Positions 44,640 to 56,392 of a stretch of DNA of 64,000 nucleotides are shown in pieces. Under the pieces are notes generated by a model. The model did no database searches, was not told where the DNA came from, and was given only the letters and a program-made list of their open reading frames with translations. The stretch is from Linanthus parryae (Eukaryota; Streptophyta; Magnoliopsida; Ericales; Polemoniaceae), in assembly GCA_023055425.1 (NCBI GenBank), contig JALGPY010000001.1, forward strand, positions 115,673,057 to 115,737,056. The letters run 5' to 3'. Both the position numbers and the translations under genes were made by a program. Every line of letters starts with the position of its first letter. The stretch's first letter is position 1.

Positions 44640-46210
44640 CGTTAATAGAGATGATACCACAAGAACTATAAATAATTACTAATTCCACGGCTTTTAATAA
44701 TTGATTAAGCTGAGCGTATCATAGCCCAGCGGGTAACGAATGTCCACAGAGAGGTCACAATGCAATATAATCACAATAGGGGTGCCTCTAGGAATATCAC
44801 AAATCCCAATTCTCCCCGAGCATTGTGGGTAACCCATCGCTACCCCGCTCAAATCATAACTATGAGATCCTAAGTGTCGACACCCCTATACCGTAGTGAC
44901 CCACACATGCATAAGTAGTACTCTATAGTTCCCACGCCTTATATAACCCCGTGCCGCATCACCTCGGTGTATAACGGTCAAACATGGGGGCCGAATATGT
45001 AATCTCGTAGGATTAGCACCCGAGGAGGTTCTCATGCAAGTGCCTCCGGCCGTAGCCTCCACGAACATCCTCTGTACATCGCCCCATTTATATTATAGTG
45101 CATTATTTAACCGTTATTTCAGAACCGCCGCATCATTTTATTCCGAGACCGTGTCATAATCGCAAAATTTTCAAACGGGATATTAAAAGAGTTATCGAAA
45201 TCTAAAATCTCAAACGTGTGATCATTCCATAAAATATTCCAGATTTCATGAGATATAGCAGATTACAGTTTGGAAGCAACGCACGTCAAATTCATATTTT
45301 GACAGTTAAGGTGTTGTACATATGATCTTACCGAAACAAGTAGCGCACGGGCGGCAAGAGAGTTCCTAGTACTCGTACTCAATAAACTCGCCGTCTACGA
45401 ACGGGGTGTCTACAGATACGCAAATAATCCTAATTAATACATATAGCTTATTAATACAACATTTTTTAATATGTCTTGTATGCAATGCATGCCCCCGATT
45501 AATTTTCCCAACCCAATTGTACTCATAATATACCTTACAAATAATTATTTATGTATTATAAGCTGTAGTGTTTTACAGAAATAATCTACTAAGATGAATA
45601 TCACAAGTTTTGACTATTTAATAACATACTAGGGTTTGTCTAACAATTTTCTCTTTTAGAAAGATAGTAATATTCAGAATTGCAATCTATCCTTTGTGCT
45701 AAAGAAAATTAATATTTAAATATAATTATAAAAGAGTGAAGTTTAGTCATGACAACCACGTTATTAAGTTTAGAGAAAAGAAAATCCATTAAGTAACCCG
45801 AAAAATATTAATTGCTTCCTGAATCAAGTTTACATTTAATGAAACAGTGTTATACACATATAATTATTATTCTAGGTGGTAAAAGTTCATTTCATTCATT
45901 TTGGTTTTGTAAAGACCGATCGACTTAGTTTTTGTAAAGACCAACCGTCAAATTCATATTTTGCTATGTGTTTCTTGCCGGCAAAACAGAGAGGAAAAGG
46001 GGGAAGACAAGGGAGAGAGATGGAGGGGGAGAGAGATGGTTGTGGTGCAGGTGGTGGCTGGTTTTGGTTTTGGAGGTGTGAGGAGGAAGAAGAAGAAGAA
46101 AAAGGGAAGATAAATAGAGGATGAGGGATGTGCCGTGCTAGAGAGGAGGATGAGGAGTTTGGGAACACAATTTTGCATGAATGGTTCAGTACCCTTGAGT
46201 GAAACATTTT
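44640..46210 (+). repeat. LTR-like family copy, 5'-truncated
   Basis: Plus-oriented blocks shared with the family: CCACAGAGAGGTCACAATGC, CCTAAGTGTCGACACCCC, CATCCTCTGTACATC, ACAAGTAGCGCACGGG, then GCCGGCAAAACAGAGAGG near the end. The TGTAAC start is missing; it abuts the minus-oriented copy ending at 44,630, so the two once collided by nested insertion. Confidence 0.65.
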
Positions 46211-47500
46211 TTTTTTCTTTTTTTGGTATGTATTGTACGGTATTTGTACGGTATAAATATATTTTTAGCTATGATTTATACCAGGTATTGTACTATATAG
46301 GTATGGGTATAAGAATACGATATAAATACACTATTATATACATTTGTTTATGTAAAGACAATTACTTCCCCCTTAGTTTCTAATAATGCAAGTTTTAGCC
46401 CCAACTTTGTAATATATACGTTTAAGAAAATGCACAATACCCCCTATTAACAAATTAGGGTATTTCACCCCTGGTTCTTAGTTTCAGTCATCACCTTATT
46501 GGTATATGTTCACCCTTTTGCTGTAAATCTGGGTTATTGATACACTTGCTGGCTTGGCATATTGTTACTTGAGTGATTCCTCATATTGTTCCTGTTAAAT
46601 ATATGCGTTGGATGCAAGTTACAAGTAGTATTACAGTATAAATGTGTTGGATGCCTCTTAGTGATATGAAGGTGGTGAGGATGAAAAATGTTACTGATAT
46701 GCAAACCAAGCCTTCAAACTTGTTGCTGATGTACAAAGTTAATTAGTTGCAGGAGTAACTTGTGATCCGATAAAATCTAGTCAGGTTGATCAGTTCTAAT
46801 TTCCTTTGTGCTATACATGATCAGTCTGTCTGCGAATGTTAACTTCTGTTCACGACGTTTAATATGCTTGACCTGTTTCGAAGTCGCTACGTCAGGGGCC
46901 GATTTTGCTTTCTCATGTAGCTGGGTAAGGCTATTAGTTTCTGGTTTTGATTTCTAGTAGTTTATGGTTTTGCTTTCTAGTAGTGTGTATTTGGTGAAAT
47001 TATTTGTAGTTGTGTAAGGCTGTAATATGTGTTTAAAGTGGCTTTGATTTGGGTAGGATCTGGAATATGTTGGTTTTGGAAACCAACTTTTCAGATAGAA
47101 GAATTAGAATGGAAAAAACAGAAAATAAATGGAAAAGAAGCAGAGAATATGTTGATTCTGAAATGTTGATTCTGGAATATGAAGTACGAAATTTGTTAAT
47201 TCATATTCCAGAATTAGATCTGGAATATGTTGATCTGAAATGTTGGTCTTGTATAATGCCCTTTGGGAAAAGATAGTAGAATCTGAAATGGAAAAGAAGC
47301 AGGGAAAAGATGGTAGAATCTGGAAAAGAAGCAAGAAAAATATGGTAGACTTTGTCTAGGAACAAAGGAGTAGACATATAGAATCATTTGCGTTTTCATG
47401 GCTTTCATTTGGGAAAGCCATGAAAACACATATATCTCTGTGTAACTGCTTTGTGTGTAACTGCTTACATATCTCTGTGGCTTGATATCTCTGTGGAAAC
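46211..47500. other. Unassigned, possibly CACTA interior
   Basis: AT-rich sequence with a TACGGTAT-rich stretch (46,230-46,330) and an imperfect repeat of CTGGAATATGTTGAT-like and GGAAAAGAAGCAG units (47,055-47,345). No domain is recognised. It may be CACTA sequence left of the next feature. Confidence 0.4.
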
Positions 47501-47539
47501 CCCGTGAAGTGATCTTCAACACCCTGTGGATTAGTTGAT

Positions 47540-47891
47540 GTGTGTAACTGCTTTTTTCTGGCGAAAAATGTTGGTCTTGTACTTGCTGCTGATGATGATG
47601 TTATGTTTTTAATGTACAAGGTTGGAGATCTTACACATGTTTCGGTATGGTTCACAACTAGTCATGAAGTCCACTTGGCTCGTGGAACTGTAGTTTTTAC
47701 TGATGCGACAAGTACTGTAAATGGGGTGCCGGTGGGAAAGAACAATGTAGCAGTAAAAATCGATCACTGCGTCCTCTCTCCAGACCTTATGAAAATGTCA
47801 GGACAATTGAAGATGCTCTAAACAAAATTGTAGCTTGGCCGCTCAATAAAGTTTGTTCTCTTATATATTAATGTGTATATATATATTAATG

Positions 47892-47923
<32 letters not shown>

Positions 47924-48010
47924 ATCTTGCAGCTAATGCCGCTGCGAAAAAAGTTGGTGATCAAGAAAGAGAAAACCCATTAGCACTACAAGAGCAGACC
48001 AACTTATGAG
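47540..48010 (+). pseudogene. CACTA-associated protein, C-terminal exons, frameshifted
   Basis: The first frame reads VGDLTHVSVWFTTSHEVHLA, then GTVVFTDATSTVNGVPVGKN, NVAVKIDHC, and after a one-base frame change near 47,795 continues NVRTIEDALNKIVAWPLNKV. This resembles the C-terminal domain of plant Ptta/En/Spm-type proteins (the I-D-A-...-AWP motif). A TA-rich intron-like stretch (47,865-47,930) ends in CTTGCAG, and a last short exon-like frame follows (AAAKKVGDQERENPLALQEQ). Broken, but the homology is convincing in two frames. Confidence 0.6.
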
Positions 48011-50459
48011 TCGCGATGTTGGATAATTTTGAGTTAGTTGCACTGAATATATATATGTAATTCATTAGGAGTGAAAATTTGCAAAGTACCCAAAGAACCT
48101 TTAACTTTTTATTGGGTTGTATATTTTGTTGAATGTTGGAAACATGTTTATAAGATGGTTTACAAAAGTATATTTTGTTGGGTTGTCTAGTTAGAAACAG
48201 GTTTATAAGAAGTTGAGCAACAAAGTGTTGTTGTATATAAATCTCATTCACAGCAATTACAAACTGTCACATAAAATATACATAAAACGGCGGTTCTTAA
48301 GAACCACTTTAAACACACAAGAAAAAAAACAAACTGTCATATAGAGATAACCACAATTACTACATAAAACGGCGGTTCTTAAGAACCACTGTAAACACAC
48401 AAGCAAATAATAATTGTAACACCCCTTGTTTTCCGAGCTTTCCGTTCCGGACTGGAGAGCCCAAGAGGGTTGCTACTCATAATGAAGTGGCAGAAATCAA
48501 GAACAATACATCCCATAATTATACATTACATACTGATAGGTTGTCTTCAACATGATGCATACTATTACACAGTGTGAAATTTAACTAAGATTTTGACTTA
48601 ATAAAATTCCTACCAACTACTAGATAAGTTTGCGATCTCCTTATGCCAAGCTCCCGGCTCCTAGACCTGCGGGGAAAAGAAACAAGACTGCAGTATTCGA
48701 AAGCCAGCGAGAAATGCTGAGTGAGATACACCTTAGCGTGTAAAAAAGGAAGTTGAGAAAGACTATAGTGTTATGCATTAAAAAAATTGAAGAATAACAG
48801 AGTATGAGTAAAAGTCATACAATATCAGAGTTTGCAACGTCTTAACCAACAATGTTAATCAATTATGAGCGGCCCAGTATTCGTCATTGCTTCCAAAGCA
48901 TCAAACGTTTCTACTTAAATCCTTCACAAGTGTCATTCTCCATTCCGCATCCAAACAATTAACAGTTTCCCAATATAGAATCAAAGAAGTCATATCATAT
49001 CTCGTAGTAATCAGGGTAGACCAGGGTACACCATAGTAACCGTCCTCATATCGGATATCCAGATCAAGGGATGTGAAAACCTTTCCCTGTGAAACCTTCC
49101 CGGCGTAGGACGACAACAAGAGAGAAAACCTTTCCTCCGTGTCTGGCGTTATGGAGAACCTCTCCCGCCCCCACTATAATAATATACCATATCTCAATTT
49201 GGGAAGAAATTTCTCGGCGTAGGACGAAAACGAGAGAGAAAACCTTTCCTTCGTGCCTAGTGTTGTGGAGAACCTCTCCCGCCCCACTCTTATAAACCAT
49301 ACTAGTCCTTAAGTGTCGACACCCCCTTAAGAATCGTAAGTCCAAAAGGCTAGTCATAGATGGGACTCTAGCCAACAAGGAAAAGAGTCGGACGAACTAA
49401 GAGCCAAACCAACCCAACAAGGGCAATCTAAGCCAACTAGGGCAATCCAAACCACTGGTCTGGTACATGCAAACTTTCACTTTATGTTATTAAAAATTTC
49501 TGATCAAGTGTTACATTTGAACAACGAGCTTTCAGTAACAATAAGAACATAAATTGAAAGACTTCAAATCAAGTAATCAAGTAAACCAGTTTGGAGAGTA
49601 AAATCACATATACATTTTGAAACAGGATATAAAAATCACAGTTTTGACATGAATCGAGCTAGGCAATCAAGGCTAAGCATATAACTCACTGGAACATTTT
49701 AGAGACAAGCATATAATCGCCTAGACATGAAAGAAGCTATGTTTACTAGGCTAAGCATGTAAACTCACCTCAAGTCGAAACAACAATTATCTCAAAGTAG
49801 TCTTTACGGATTGTCGAGGTAGCCATCGTCAATGAAATCATCACCTACAATTTACAAGTCTCTAGTCACAACGGTTTTGTTAGTAAACATATGCATGGAT
49901 GCTCGTCTGACTAGGTCGAATACTAAGTCCAAATCTCACAGTCCCCGTGGTAAAAAATTTAAGAAGACATACATATTTTGTTAAATAGTGATTAACCCAA
50001 AAAATATTAATAGTTTACTTATAATTTATCTAGGAAAATGAGGAGGTTACTAAATAATAAAATTAACACTTTTAAAATATTGCAAAAGTATTATTTTACA
50101 ACTATTTATTATTAAATGACATGTACTACCAATTACAAGAAATTTAGGACAATAATTCTTATAATTGTAAAAGTAACATTTTTAGTTAAAGAATATGTTT
50201 CTTAATACTCTCCAATTTATAACTAACTATATTTTTTAAAAAGTTCAGCTGTTGGTAATGTGATTATTAGATGCTTATATTTATGTAAAAACTTACTATT
50301 TGTTCAAATAAAATCGAAGTGATAATTAAAACCTTATTCTTAATATAAATACAAAACATTATTTCAAGTAACTAATTTCTGTTTATATCTTTATTTTCGT
50401 TGTAAACATATTTATTTGTGTTTATATGCTTAGAATAGCTAACTAGTTAATATTAAGTA

Positions 50460-50722
50460 CTACCTCTGTTTCGCCTGTTTCAGCCTACTTCACTTTTTGT
50501 CACCATTCACTGGGTTACTTTCATCCGGTGATTTGATATGCAAAACGATACAAGAATTTGATAATCATTGTATGGTGTTATAGAGGAAAGTTTATTCTAA
50601 AATACCATGAAAAAATTGTTAAAAAATTACATCGTTTTGGTATCCAAATCACCAAGTCAAAGTGATTCAGTTACGAGTTAAAAAGTCAAACGCAGACGAA
50701 ACAGACGAAACGGAGGTTGTAG
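50460..50722. mobile_element. Stowaway-like MITE
   Basis: 263 bp flanked by TA. The ends pair CTACCTCTGTTTCGCCTG with the inverse of CGAAACGGAGGTTGTAG, close to the Stowaway consensus. The interior has a second inverted pair (GGTGATTTG / CAAATCACC), shared with the MITE at 18,434-18,673. It lies in the LTR-like element. Confidence 0.78.
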
Positions 50723-50876
50723 TAATATAATCAATATGCTAAAATGAACAAAAAAGTTTAGGAAAAAGTCATGAGTCACCACTTATTAACATGTAAGAAT
50801 TTTATATAAAGGACAAAACATGCCCCCTAAGTTTCTAAAAAGGCATAACAGCCCCCCTTAAGAACATCTACGACAT

Positions 50877-50881
<5 letters not shown>

Positions 50882-50944
<63 letters not shown>
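50882..50944. repeat. (TA)n microsatellite
   Basis: About 31 AT units in the LTR-like element, followed by a short ACAC run. Confidence 0.95.
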
Positions 50945-50952
<8 letters not shown>

Positions 50953-51751
50953 TCCAACACAACCAACTCAAATCATTAATTTAGGCCATCAAAACTCTCT
51001 TTTGATGACTGAAAACAGAAAATTAGGTGAAATAGAGGTTACCCACACTACGAATTGCGAGAAATGGTTGAAAAACAGAGTGGGTCGAGTGGCCGAAAAA
51101 TTCGCCGGAGGTGGAGCTCGACAGGCCTTTCTCCGGTGGTTATTGGCTGCGTTTGAGGGTGTATACAGACTCCTTGGACATCCAGGAGTTGAGCGGTATC
51201 CGTTTGGAGGGGTGGGTAGCACCGGTTGTGCTTGACCCACTTCTCGCCGGTTCTAATGGTGGAACGAAGGTGATGGGTGGCTCCGTCTCCGGCGAAGACT
51301 CTTCTTCTACCAGCTATCGTCGGCTCCTTTCTGGGTCGCGACAGAGAGGGGAAGAGAGGGAGAGATACCAGAGGAGTCGAGAGGGAGGAGGCAGAGAGTG
51401 ACGGCGGTGGTGGTCGCTAATCCGTCGATGGCTGCTGCGGCTACCACCGCTGCTGTTGCCGCTGCTGGTTTTGAACAGGACAGAGAGGGTGAGATTGTTG
51501 GGAGAGCGAGAGGAAACAGAGAGATGGAGATGGTGGTGGTGTTGGGTGCTAGTGGAGGTGGTGGTGTAGGGTGATGGAGGAAGAAGAGAAGAAGAAGAGG
51601 TTTAAAAGAGTGAAAGATAAGAAGATTTTCTTGGGGATACAAAAATGTTCGTGGGAAATATACAGAAATGTTCAAATGGTTGGAGAAAGGGAAATTTTAT
51701 TTTTGCTTTGTTTTATTTTATTTTAAGAATAATGCTATATGCCCAAATAAA

Positions 51752-51882
51752 TCATCCCAAATACATTCCAAATTGACCACATCACCCAAATGATCCCACC
51801 ACTTAGGAAAGAAAAGATTTAATCCTTGTTAGTGGTGGGATCATTTGGGTGATGTGGTCAATTTGGGATGTATTTGGGATGA
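51752..51882. repeat. 131-bp foldback with 52-bp arms
   Basis: Arms 51,752-51,803 and 51,831-51,882 are reverse complements with a single mismatch; the loop is 27 nt. The arms begin TCATCCCAAATACATTCC and end GATCCCACCACT. It sits inside the left TIR of the MULE and is absent from the right TIR. It may be a tiny MITE or a local inverted duplication. A transcript would form a long perfect hairpin. Confidence 0.9.
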
Positions 51883-52080
51883 ATGGATTCTCTCCCGCCA
51901 CATTTTTGTCCAGCCCATCCAGCCATAAGATCGAGCCGTCCATTTTGTAAGAATGGTTCAGATTAAAAGTTCGATTTTTACTCCACTCTACACGAAAAAA
52001 CTTCACCCTCCTCGTATCCTTCTTCAATTCTGCAACCTTGTTTTACTCTCTGCTGCAGGATGATATAATTCCAAAGAAGC

Positions 52081-53896
52081 TGACACGACCGAACCACAAG
52101 TGTATAGCTGTCGTGTGTAGTAATATCCGGAAATCCGGGTTATCGAACCCAAGGGACTTTGTTAAATCAGTTATTATCTTAAACCTTATGTGGGCAAGTC
52201 GCAAAGTTGTTTTTATTTTCCTAAATTTACTAGAATGAAATAACAAATCTCAATTAACTATGAGTTTCTTTACAATTAACGAAGACAAGAATTGTAAGAG
52301 GTTTTCTTATAAAAGAGACAAGTGCTGGGAATTCTTCTTGTGGATCACTAGGGATGCTACAAATGTTGTCTTGATCTTTGGAACGCAAATACGCTACTCT
52401 TATCAATCGAGCATCCTATAAATTACCGAGTTACCAAGCAATTTGCCTACACTTATGATCAATTTAGACCGAGTTACCAAGCCTAATTCGATTATAAGCA
52501 TGCATTATTGGACTTTAATCTACTCTTTGATCCTAATTAACTTTACCCAGTTACGAGATAATGATACGACTAGGTGATTATCTTGATTTACCGACTAGAT
52601 CTCATGGAGTTACTACACAAGTTCTAATTAAGTTTGCTCCTACGTTAGCTACTCGCAAGAACAATGAATAATCAAGCACAAGATAATCATAATACGAATA
52701 GAACGCATAACTTTAATCCAAAGAACGAATCAAAGTATCAAAACATTCATTCAAGCAAACCCTAGCTTTCCCAAAAGGTAATTCCCAGCAAAAGAGGGTT
52801 TAGCTACGACAATAAATGATCAAGATACAAAGTTTCATGATCATAAACCAAAAACTAGAGAGAGGGAAGAGAAAAGATCAAACAAAGCGTCTCCCAAGCT
52901 CCCCGTAGCTCCAAGCACTTGTCTCCAACTCAAAGATAATGAAAAACTATGCCCTAATCCGTTCTAATATGGTTCCATAGTGTTTAGAACAAGTTACAAG
53001 TAATTACACAAAAGCCCCAACGAATCTGCTGTTTCTGGCGATCTCTTCGTACGAAGACTTTTTCTCTTCGTACGAACACCTTTGTACGAAGACTTTTTCT
53101 CTTCGTACGAAGACCTTCCCAGATAAGTACTGCAAGCATGTTTAGGAAGAGATCTTCAGTCTTCAAAATTTTGGCGAACTATAAACTCTTCGTACGAAGA
53201 AAAATCTCTTCGTACGAAGAGAAGTCTAGGTCACCCAAAAACATCCTTTTTCGACTATTTTCCGATTCCTTGCCCGCGCCTTTGCTTCCTTAAGTATCTC
53301 ATCGACCTCGAGAATCCTTTTACGCTGTAAAACATTCCCAAATTCCGGGGAACCCTTCATTCATCCATTTAGCTCCCCGAAAGGCGTGTTTGGCATTTCC
53401 GGATGCATTTGGCCACGTTTTATCTCTTTGAGCATCCTTTTTGACATAACTTTTTCGACCGGACTCCGATAAATGTTAGTTTTGCACATTTGGATTCCTT
53501 TTGCGATTTAGACTTCATCCATGTAGAGAATTTCTCGTTTCTGGATGATTTTATCATTTTTCTCAATTATTGCCCAATATTTGGCGAAAACATCCAAAAC
53601 GCGCCAAATTCGTCTTTTCTTCTATTCCGAAGCTCGTTTCTTCCCTCCACTTGATTTCCGCATGCGTAATTCCTGTCAACCAAAAACACAAAAACTACCG
53701 CGAAGATCAGATGTGATAAATTATCAGAATCATGCTCAAAACCATTAAGAAACGCCCGGATTGTGCATTAAAGCTCAAAAACATCCAAGAGTGCATTTTC
53801 TTCTCAAATTAGCCAAAAATCCATCACTTCTCACCGAAACACACACAAATTACAAAGTGAAACGTACATAGGATAACTCTTATTAAGGAGTTATCA
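52081..53896 (-). mobile_element. Athila/Tat-type Gypsy solo LTR
   Basis: 1,816 bp. On the minus strand it starts TGATAACTCCTTAATAAG and ends GGTCGTGTCA, with a perfect 5-bp duplication GAAGC (52,076-52,080 and 53,897-53,901). The start and end match the LTR of the Gypsy element at 3,330 in style (start hairpin, CCCTTGGGTTCGATA near the end), but the middle is diverged. It formed by LTR-LTR recombination, which removed an internal region. Contains six copies of a TTCGTACGAA palindrome. Confidence 0.9.
53046..53218. repeat. TTCGTACGAA palindrome cluster
   Basis: TTCGTACGAA at 53,046, 53,067, 53,102, 53,189 and 53,209, with a variant TTTGTACGAA at 53,081. Two of the gaps are ACTTTTTCTC. The cluster lies in the solo LTR and resembles the TGTTCGCACGAACA cluster at 7,741-7,876. 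Confidence 0.9.
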
Positions 53897-54594
53897 GAAG
53901 CCGGAAAATCGTGATCCCCATCATCACTTTCTGGAAACACTCCTTTACAGTTTATATATATCGATAGAATTAGCTTAGTCAAAATGATTTTCGGAATGCA
54001 TTGAACTGCAACACATATGAACTGTGATGTAATCAATCTTGTACGACAATCGGTGATTTAGGTTGCATAGAAGTAAAATCGGTCAATGTTCTCTGGCAAC
54101 GCAGTGCGGCTATTAGAGTATGAGACAATTGACTTGTTGCAAAGGGAAATCAGTAGCTCCAGTTTCGATTGAGTTTCCTGTAGAACGACCAAGGTAGAAG
54201 ATGGGAGGTAGTTACCAGATGTGAATAGACTAAAAGTCAAAATTAATGTATCCATTATCTGGTTTGTGTATACAAAATAAACGGATGAGATTTAACAGCT
54301 GGACGGGCTGGACCAAAACTGTGGTTGGAGAGGATCCGTCTCCGATTTATTTGGGGCATATAGCATTACTCTTATTTTAATTCTTTTATATAATTGCTCA
54401 TAAGTTATAAACCTTCTTCAAATTATAGTTTCTGCCCTAACTACTTGCTCAATTAATTAGCTTATACTTATAGAAACTACAACTACCTCCTCTCTTGACA
54501 AAATAACTCTGAAAATTAACTAATAAACTCTACGAAAAGTCATTAAATAACCCCCCATAATAAAACAGGGTATTACAACAATGGTTCAACAAAC

Positions 54595-54902
54595 TGTCAT
54601 ATACAGATAACCACAGTTAATAACCGCCGTAAAAGGAATACTAAAACAACAGTTCAAAGGACCGTTACATATAGATAAACAACGGTTGGTAACGCGGTTA
54701 ATAAAAAACTAAAACAACGGTTCGTCCAACTGTTGTAATAAACATAAACAACGGTTAATAACCGTGGCAAAGCTTTAACGGCACCGTTCGAAATAACGGG
54801 TTTTGAACCGCGGTAAAAACCGTCGTTTTTATCTAAAACGACGGTTTAGATGTCTGAAATAGCGGTTTTGAACCGACGTTAAGTGGTCTTTTTTTAGTAG
54901 TG
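54595..54902. repeat. CACTA subterminal repeats and right terminus
   Basis: Around ten copies of AACGGTT, AACCGT or ACGGTTNA-like motifs in both orientations over 300 bp, ending in the terminus CACTACTAAAAAAAG (minus strand). In CACTA elements such repeats bind the TNPA/TNP1-type protein. Confidence 0.72.
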
Positions 54903-54905
54903 TCC

Positions 54906-56390
54906 TTTGGCATATCGATAAGATGATAAAGCATACCGTACCTCTAGTGGCTACACTTATCTTTTCCTAGTGGCATCCTTTAGTAGCTCAGATCCTTACA
55001 TGGGATTGGCTTGATATACTCATACCATATTGCATAACAATACCATTCGCTAATAAACAACGATAATGATCAAGTTGTAATACCACTAATTTTTAAGAAG
55101 GGTCTAATTGTAATATCATGTTGTTTTGGTAAAAATGTATAAATAAATTTGTTTGACTATCAAGTTGGTATTTCGGAACAATAGTGATTTCAGGTTAATG
55201 TTGGGCTTCATTTGTACTTAATAGAAGTTGTGGGGGTGGAGCTATAATTTCAAAGAGTTGAATTAAAGCCTAGTCCTAAAGTAGCATTAAATTTTGGAAA
55301 ATAACAACTAAATACCCCCGTGAACCTAACCATGTATTACATCGTATTTCACTTTGGCTAATCACCGGACACGTCAACTACGTGAGGTATCGATCTCTAT
55401 CAAACTCTCCTAGGTGACTCAAGAAGAGCCGATAATCAAATTCATCAAAATACTCTCAAACACTCATGTTCTTCATTCCTTCAAAATTGATACCTCTCAA
55501 TATGGATTAATTCTTTGACCTCCTGCTGTTAGAGGGTCTATGCGATTTTCTGTAAAGCAGCCCCAAACTAATTGCTTGTAACAATGATCACTAGAACGAA
55601 CTTGATAAGAACTTCCTCAAGAACCCTAGACTGTAATCTACTGAATTCTCTTCCTTTGAATGTATTATCAGAATCTTCTCATAATAATGTGGGAGGTTTT
55701 ATTACCTTTTACGTTTAATTACTTCTGTCCAGCTTAGCTCTTAAAATCTCTTACCCGAGCCCAGCTAAACCTAGCCTGATCTATCTTAGCAGAAAGGGGA
55801 CATAAAAGAAGAACCCTAAAGGAAAAATGCCATCAAAGATAGATAAAAATATCGTCCTAAAGAACATTGTCAAGTTGAAGAGTTGTTGAACACCATTAGG
55901 TCGGTAATCAATGAATGCAAATTCACATTCATAGAGTTTTTGTGTTCAATGCAACTCATCCTCAGTCTTCGGACATCTGTACGCCATATCATATGTTTCT
56001 TTTATGCCCCTTGCTTTAAAGCATTTGTACATATTCACCGATGTCTCACAACTATTTATCGCTTGTGCGTATAAGAAATTCCATTAAACTATGAAAAACC
56101 ACAGTATAAGAATACAAAGGTTAAAACTGAAAATGGAGCAACAACATAGCCAAAGGTATAAATCCTCCATGAAACTATATGTATACAAGTACTCTCAACA
56201 AACAGTGCTACTAAGTGTGGAACCTGCAAGATAACGAGCCTCCTTAATCTCGTTCACGTGAAGCCAGCCTTGAAGGATATTCACACATTAGCTTATAAAG
56301 TTCACTCTTTGTTGTGTTCGGAAGGTTCACATCAAGTAACACCAACCAAATAGAGCCTTAGATATTTTTAGCAATTTCTTCGAGGGTAAA
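54906..56390. other. Intergenic, nothing recognised
   Basis: AT-rich host sequence to the right of the CACTA end. No convincing frames; the 63-codon frame near 55,883 has no domain. Confidence 0.45.
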
Positions 56391-56392
56391 AT

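Larger units (their letters stand above)
51727..54371. mobile_element. MULE with nested solo LTR; possible gene-fragment carrier
   Basis: The 27-28-bp ends are GAATAATGCTATATGCCC... and the inverse of ...GGGGCATATAGCATTACTC, with a perfect 9-bp duplication TTATTTTAA (51,718-51,726 and 54,372-54,380). TIR similarity continues inward (GTCCAGCCCATCCAGC near 51,909 versus the inverse of GGACGGGCTGGAC near 54,301) once the 131-bp foldback in the left TIR is skipped. Without the solo LTR the element is about 820 bp. It has no transposase. The interior on both sides of the LTR (51,940-52,075 and 53,900-54,290) has splice-like pyrimidine-AG sites and a 65-codon minus frame, as expected if it carries captured host sequence, but I do not recognise the source. 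Confidence 0.8.
48415..54577 (+). mobile_element. LTR-like element (solo-LTR type) inserted in the CACTA element, carrying a MULE
   Basis: Runs from TGTAACACCCCTTG to GGGTATTACA. Flanks ATAAT (48,410-48,414) and ACAAT (54,578-54,582) are a 5-bp duplication with one change. Removing the MULE (51,727-54,371 plus one 9-bp duplication) leaves about 3,509 bp, close to the 3,473-bp sister copy at 39,407. Shared blocks include CCTAGACCTGCGGGG, GAAATGCTGAGTGAG, TCGAGCTAGGCAATCAAGGC-like text and the end segment TAATTGCTC...TATTACA. Two near-identical modules with GAACCTCTCCCGCCCC occur at 49,100-49,290. No coding domain. Confidence 0.78.
47501..54902 (+). mobile_element. Right-hand part of a CACTA (En/Spm) element, interrupted by nested insertions
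   Basis: The right terminus at 54,902 reads, on the minus strand, CACTACTAAAAAAAGACCAC, a typical CACTA end. The flanking bases TCC (54,903-54,905) are the candidate 3-bp duplication. Subterminal AACGGTT/AACCGTT-type repeats fill 54,595-54,900 and reappear at 48,285-48,400 (AACGGCGGTTCTTAAGAACC), on the other side of the 48,415-54,577 insert. Upstream is a transposase-associated exon fragment (47,540-48,010). The left terminus was not found; the left limit given is only where recognisable CACTA sequence begins. Confidence 0.72.

Noticed and set aside
45876..46383. Small frames near 46 kb as host genes
   Set aside because: They overlap the family-conserved GCCGGCAAAACAGAGAGG segment and AT-rich sequence, with no domain.
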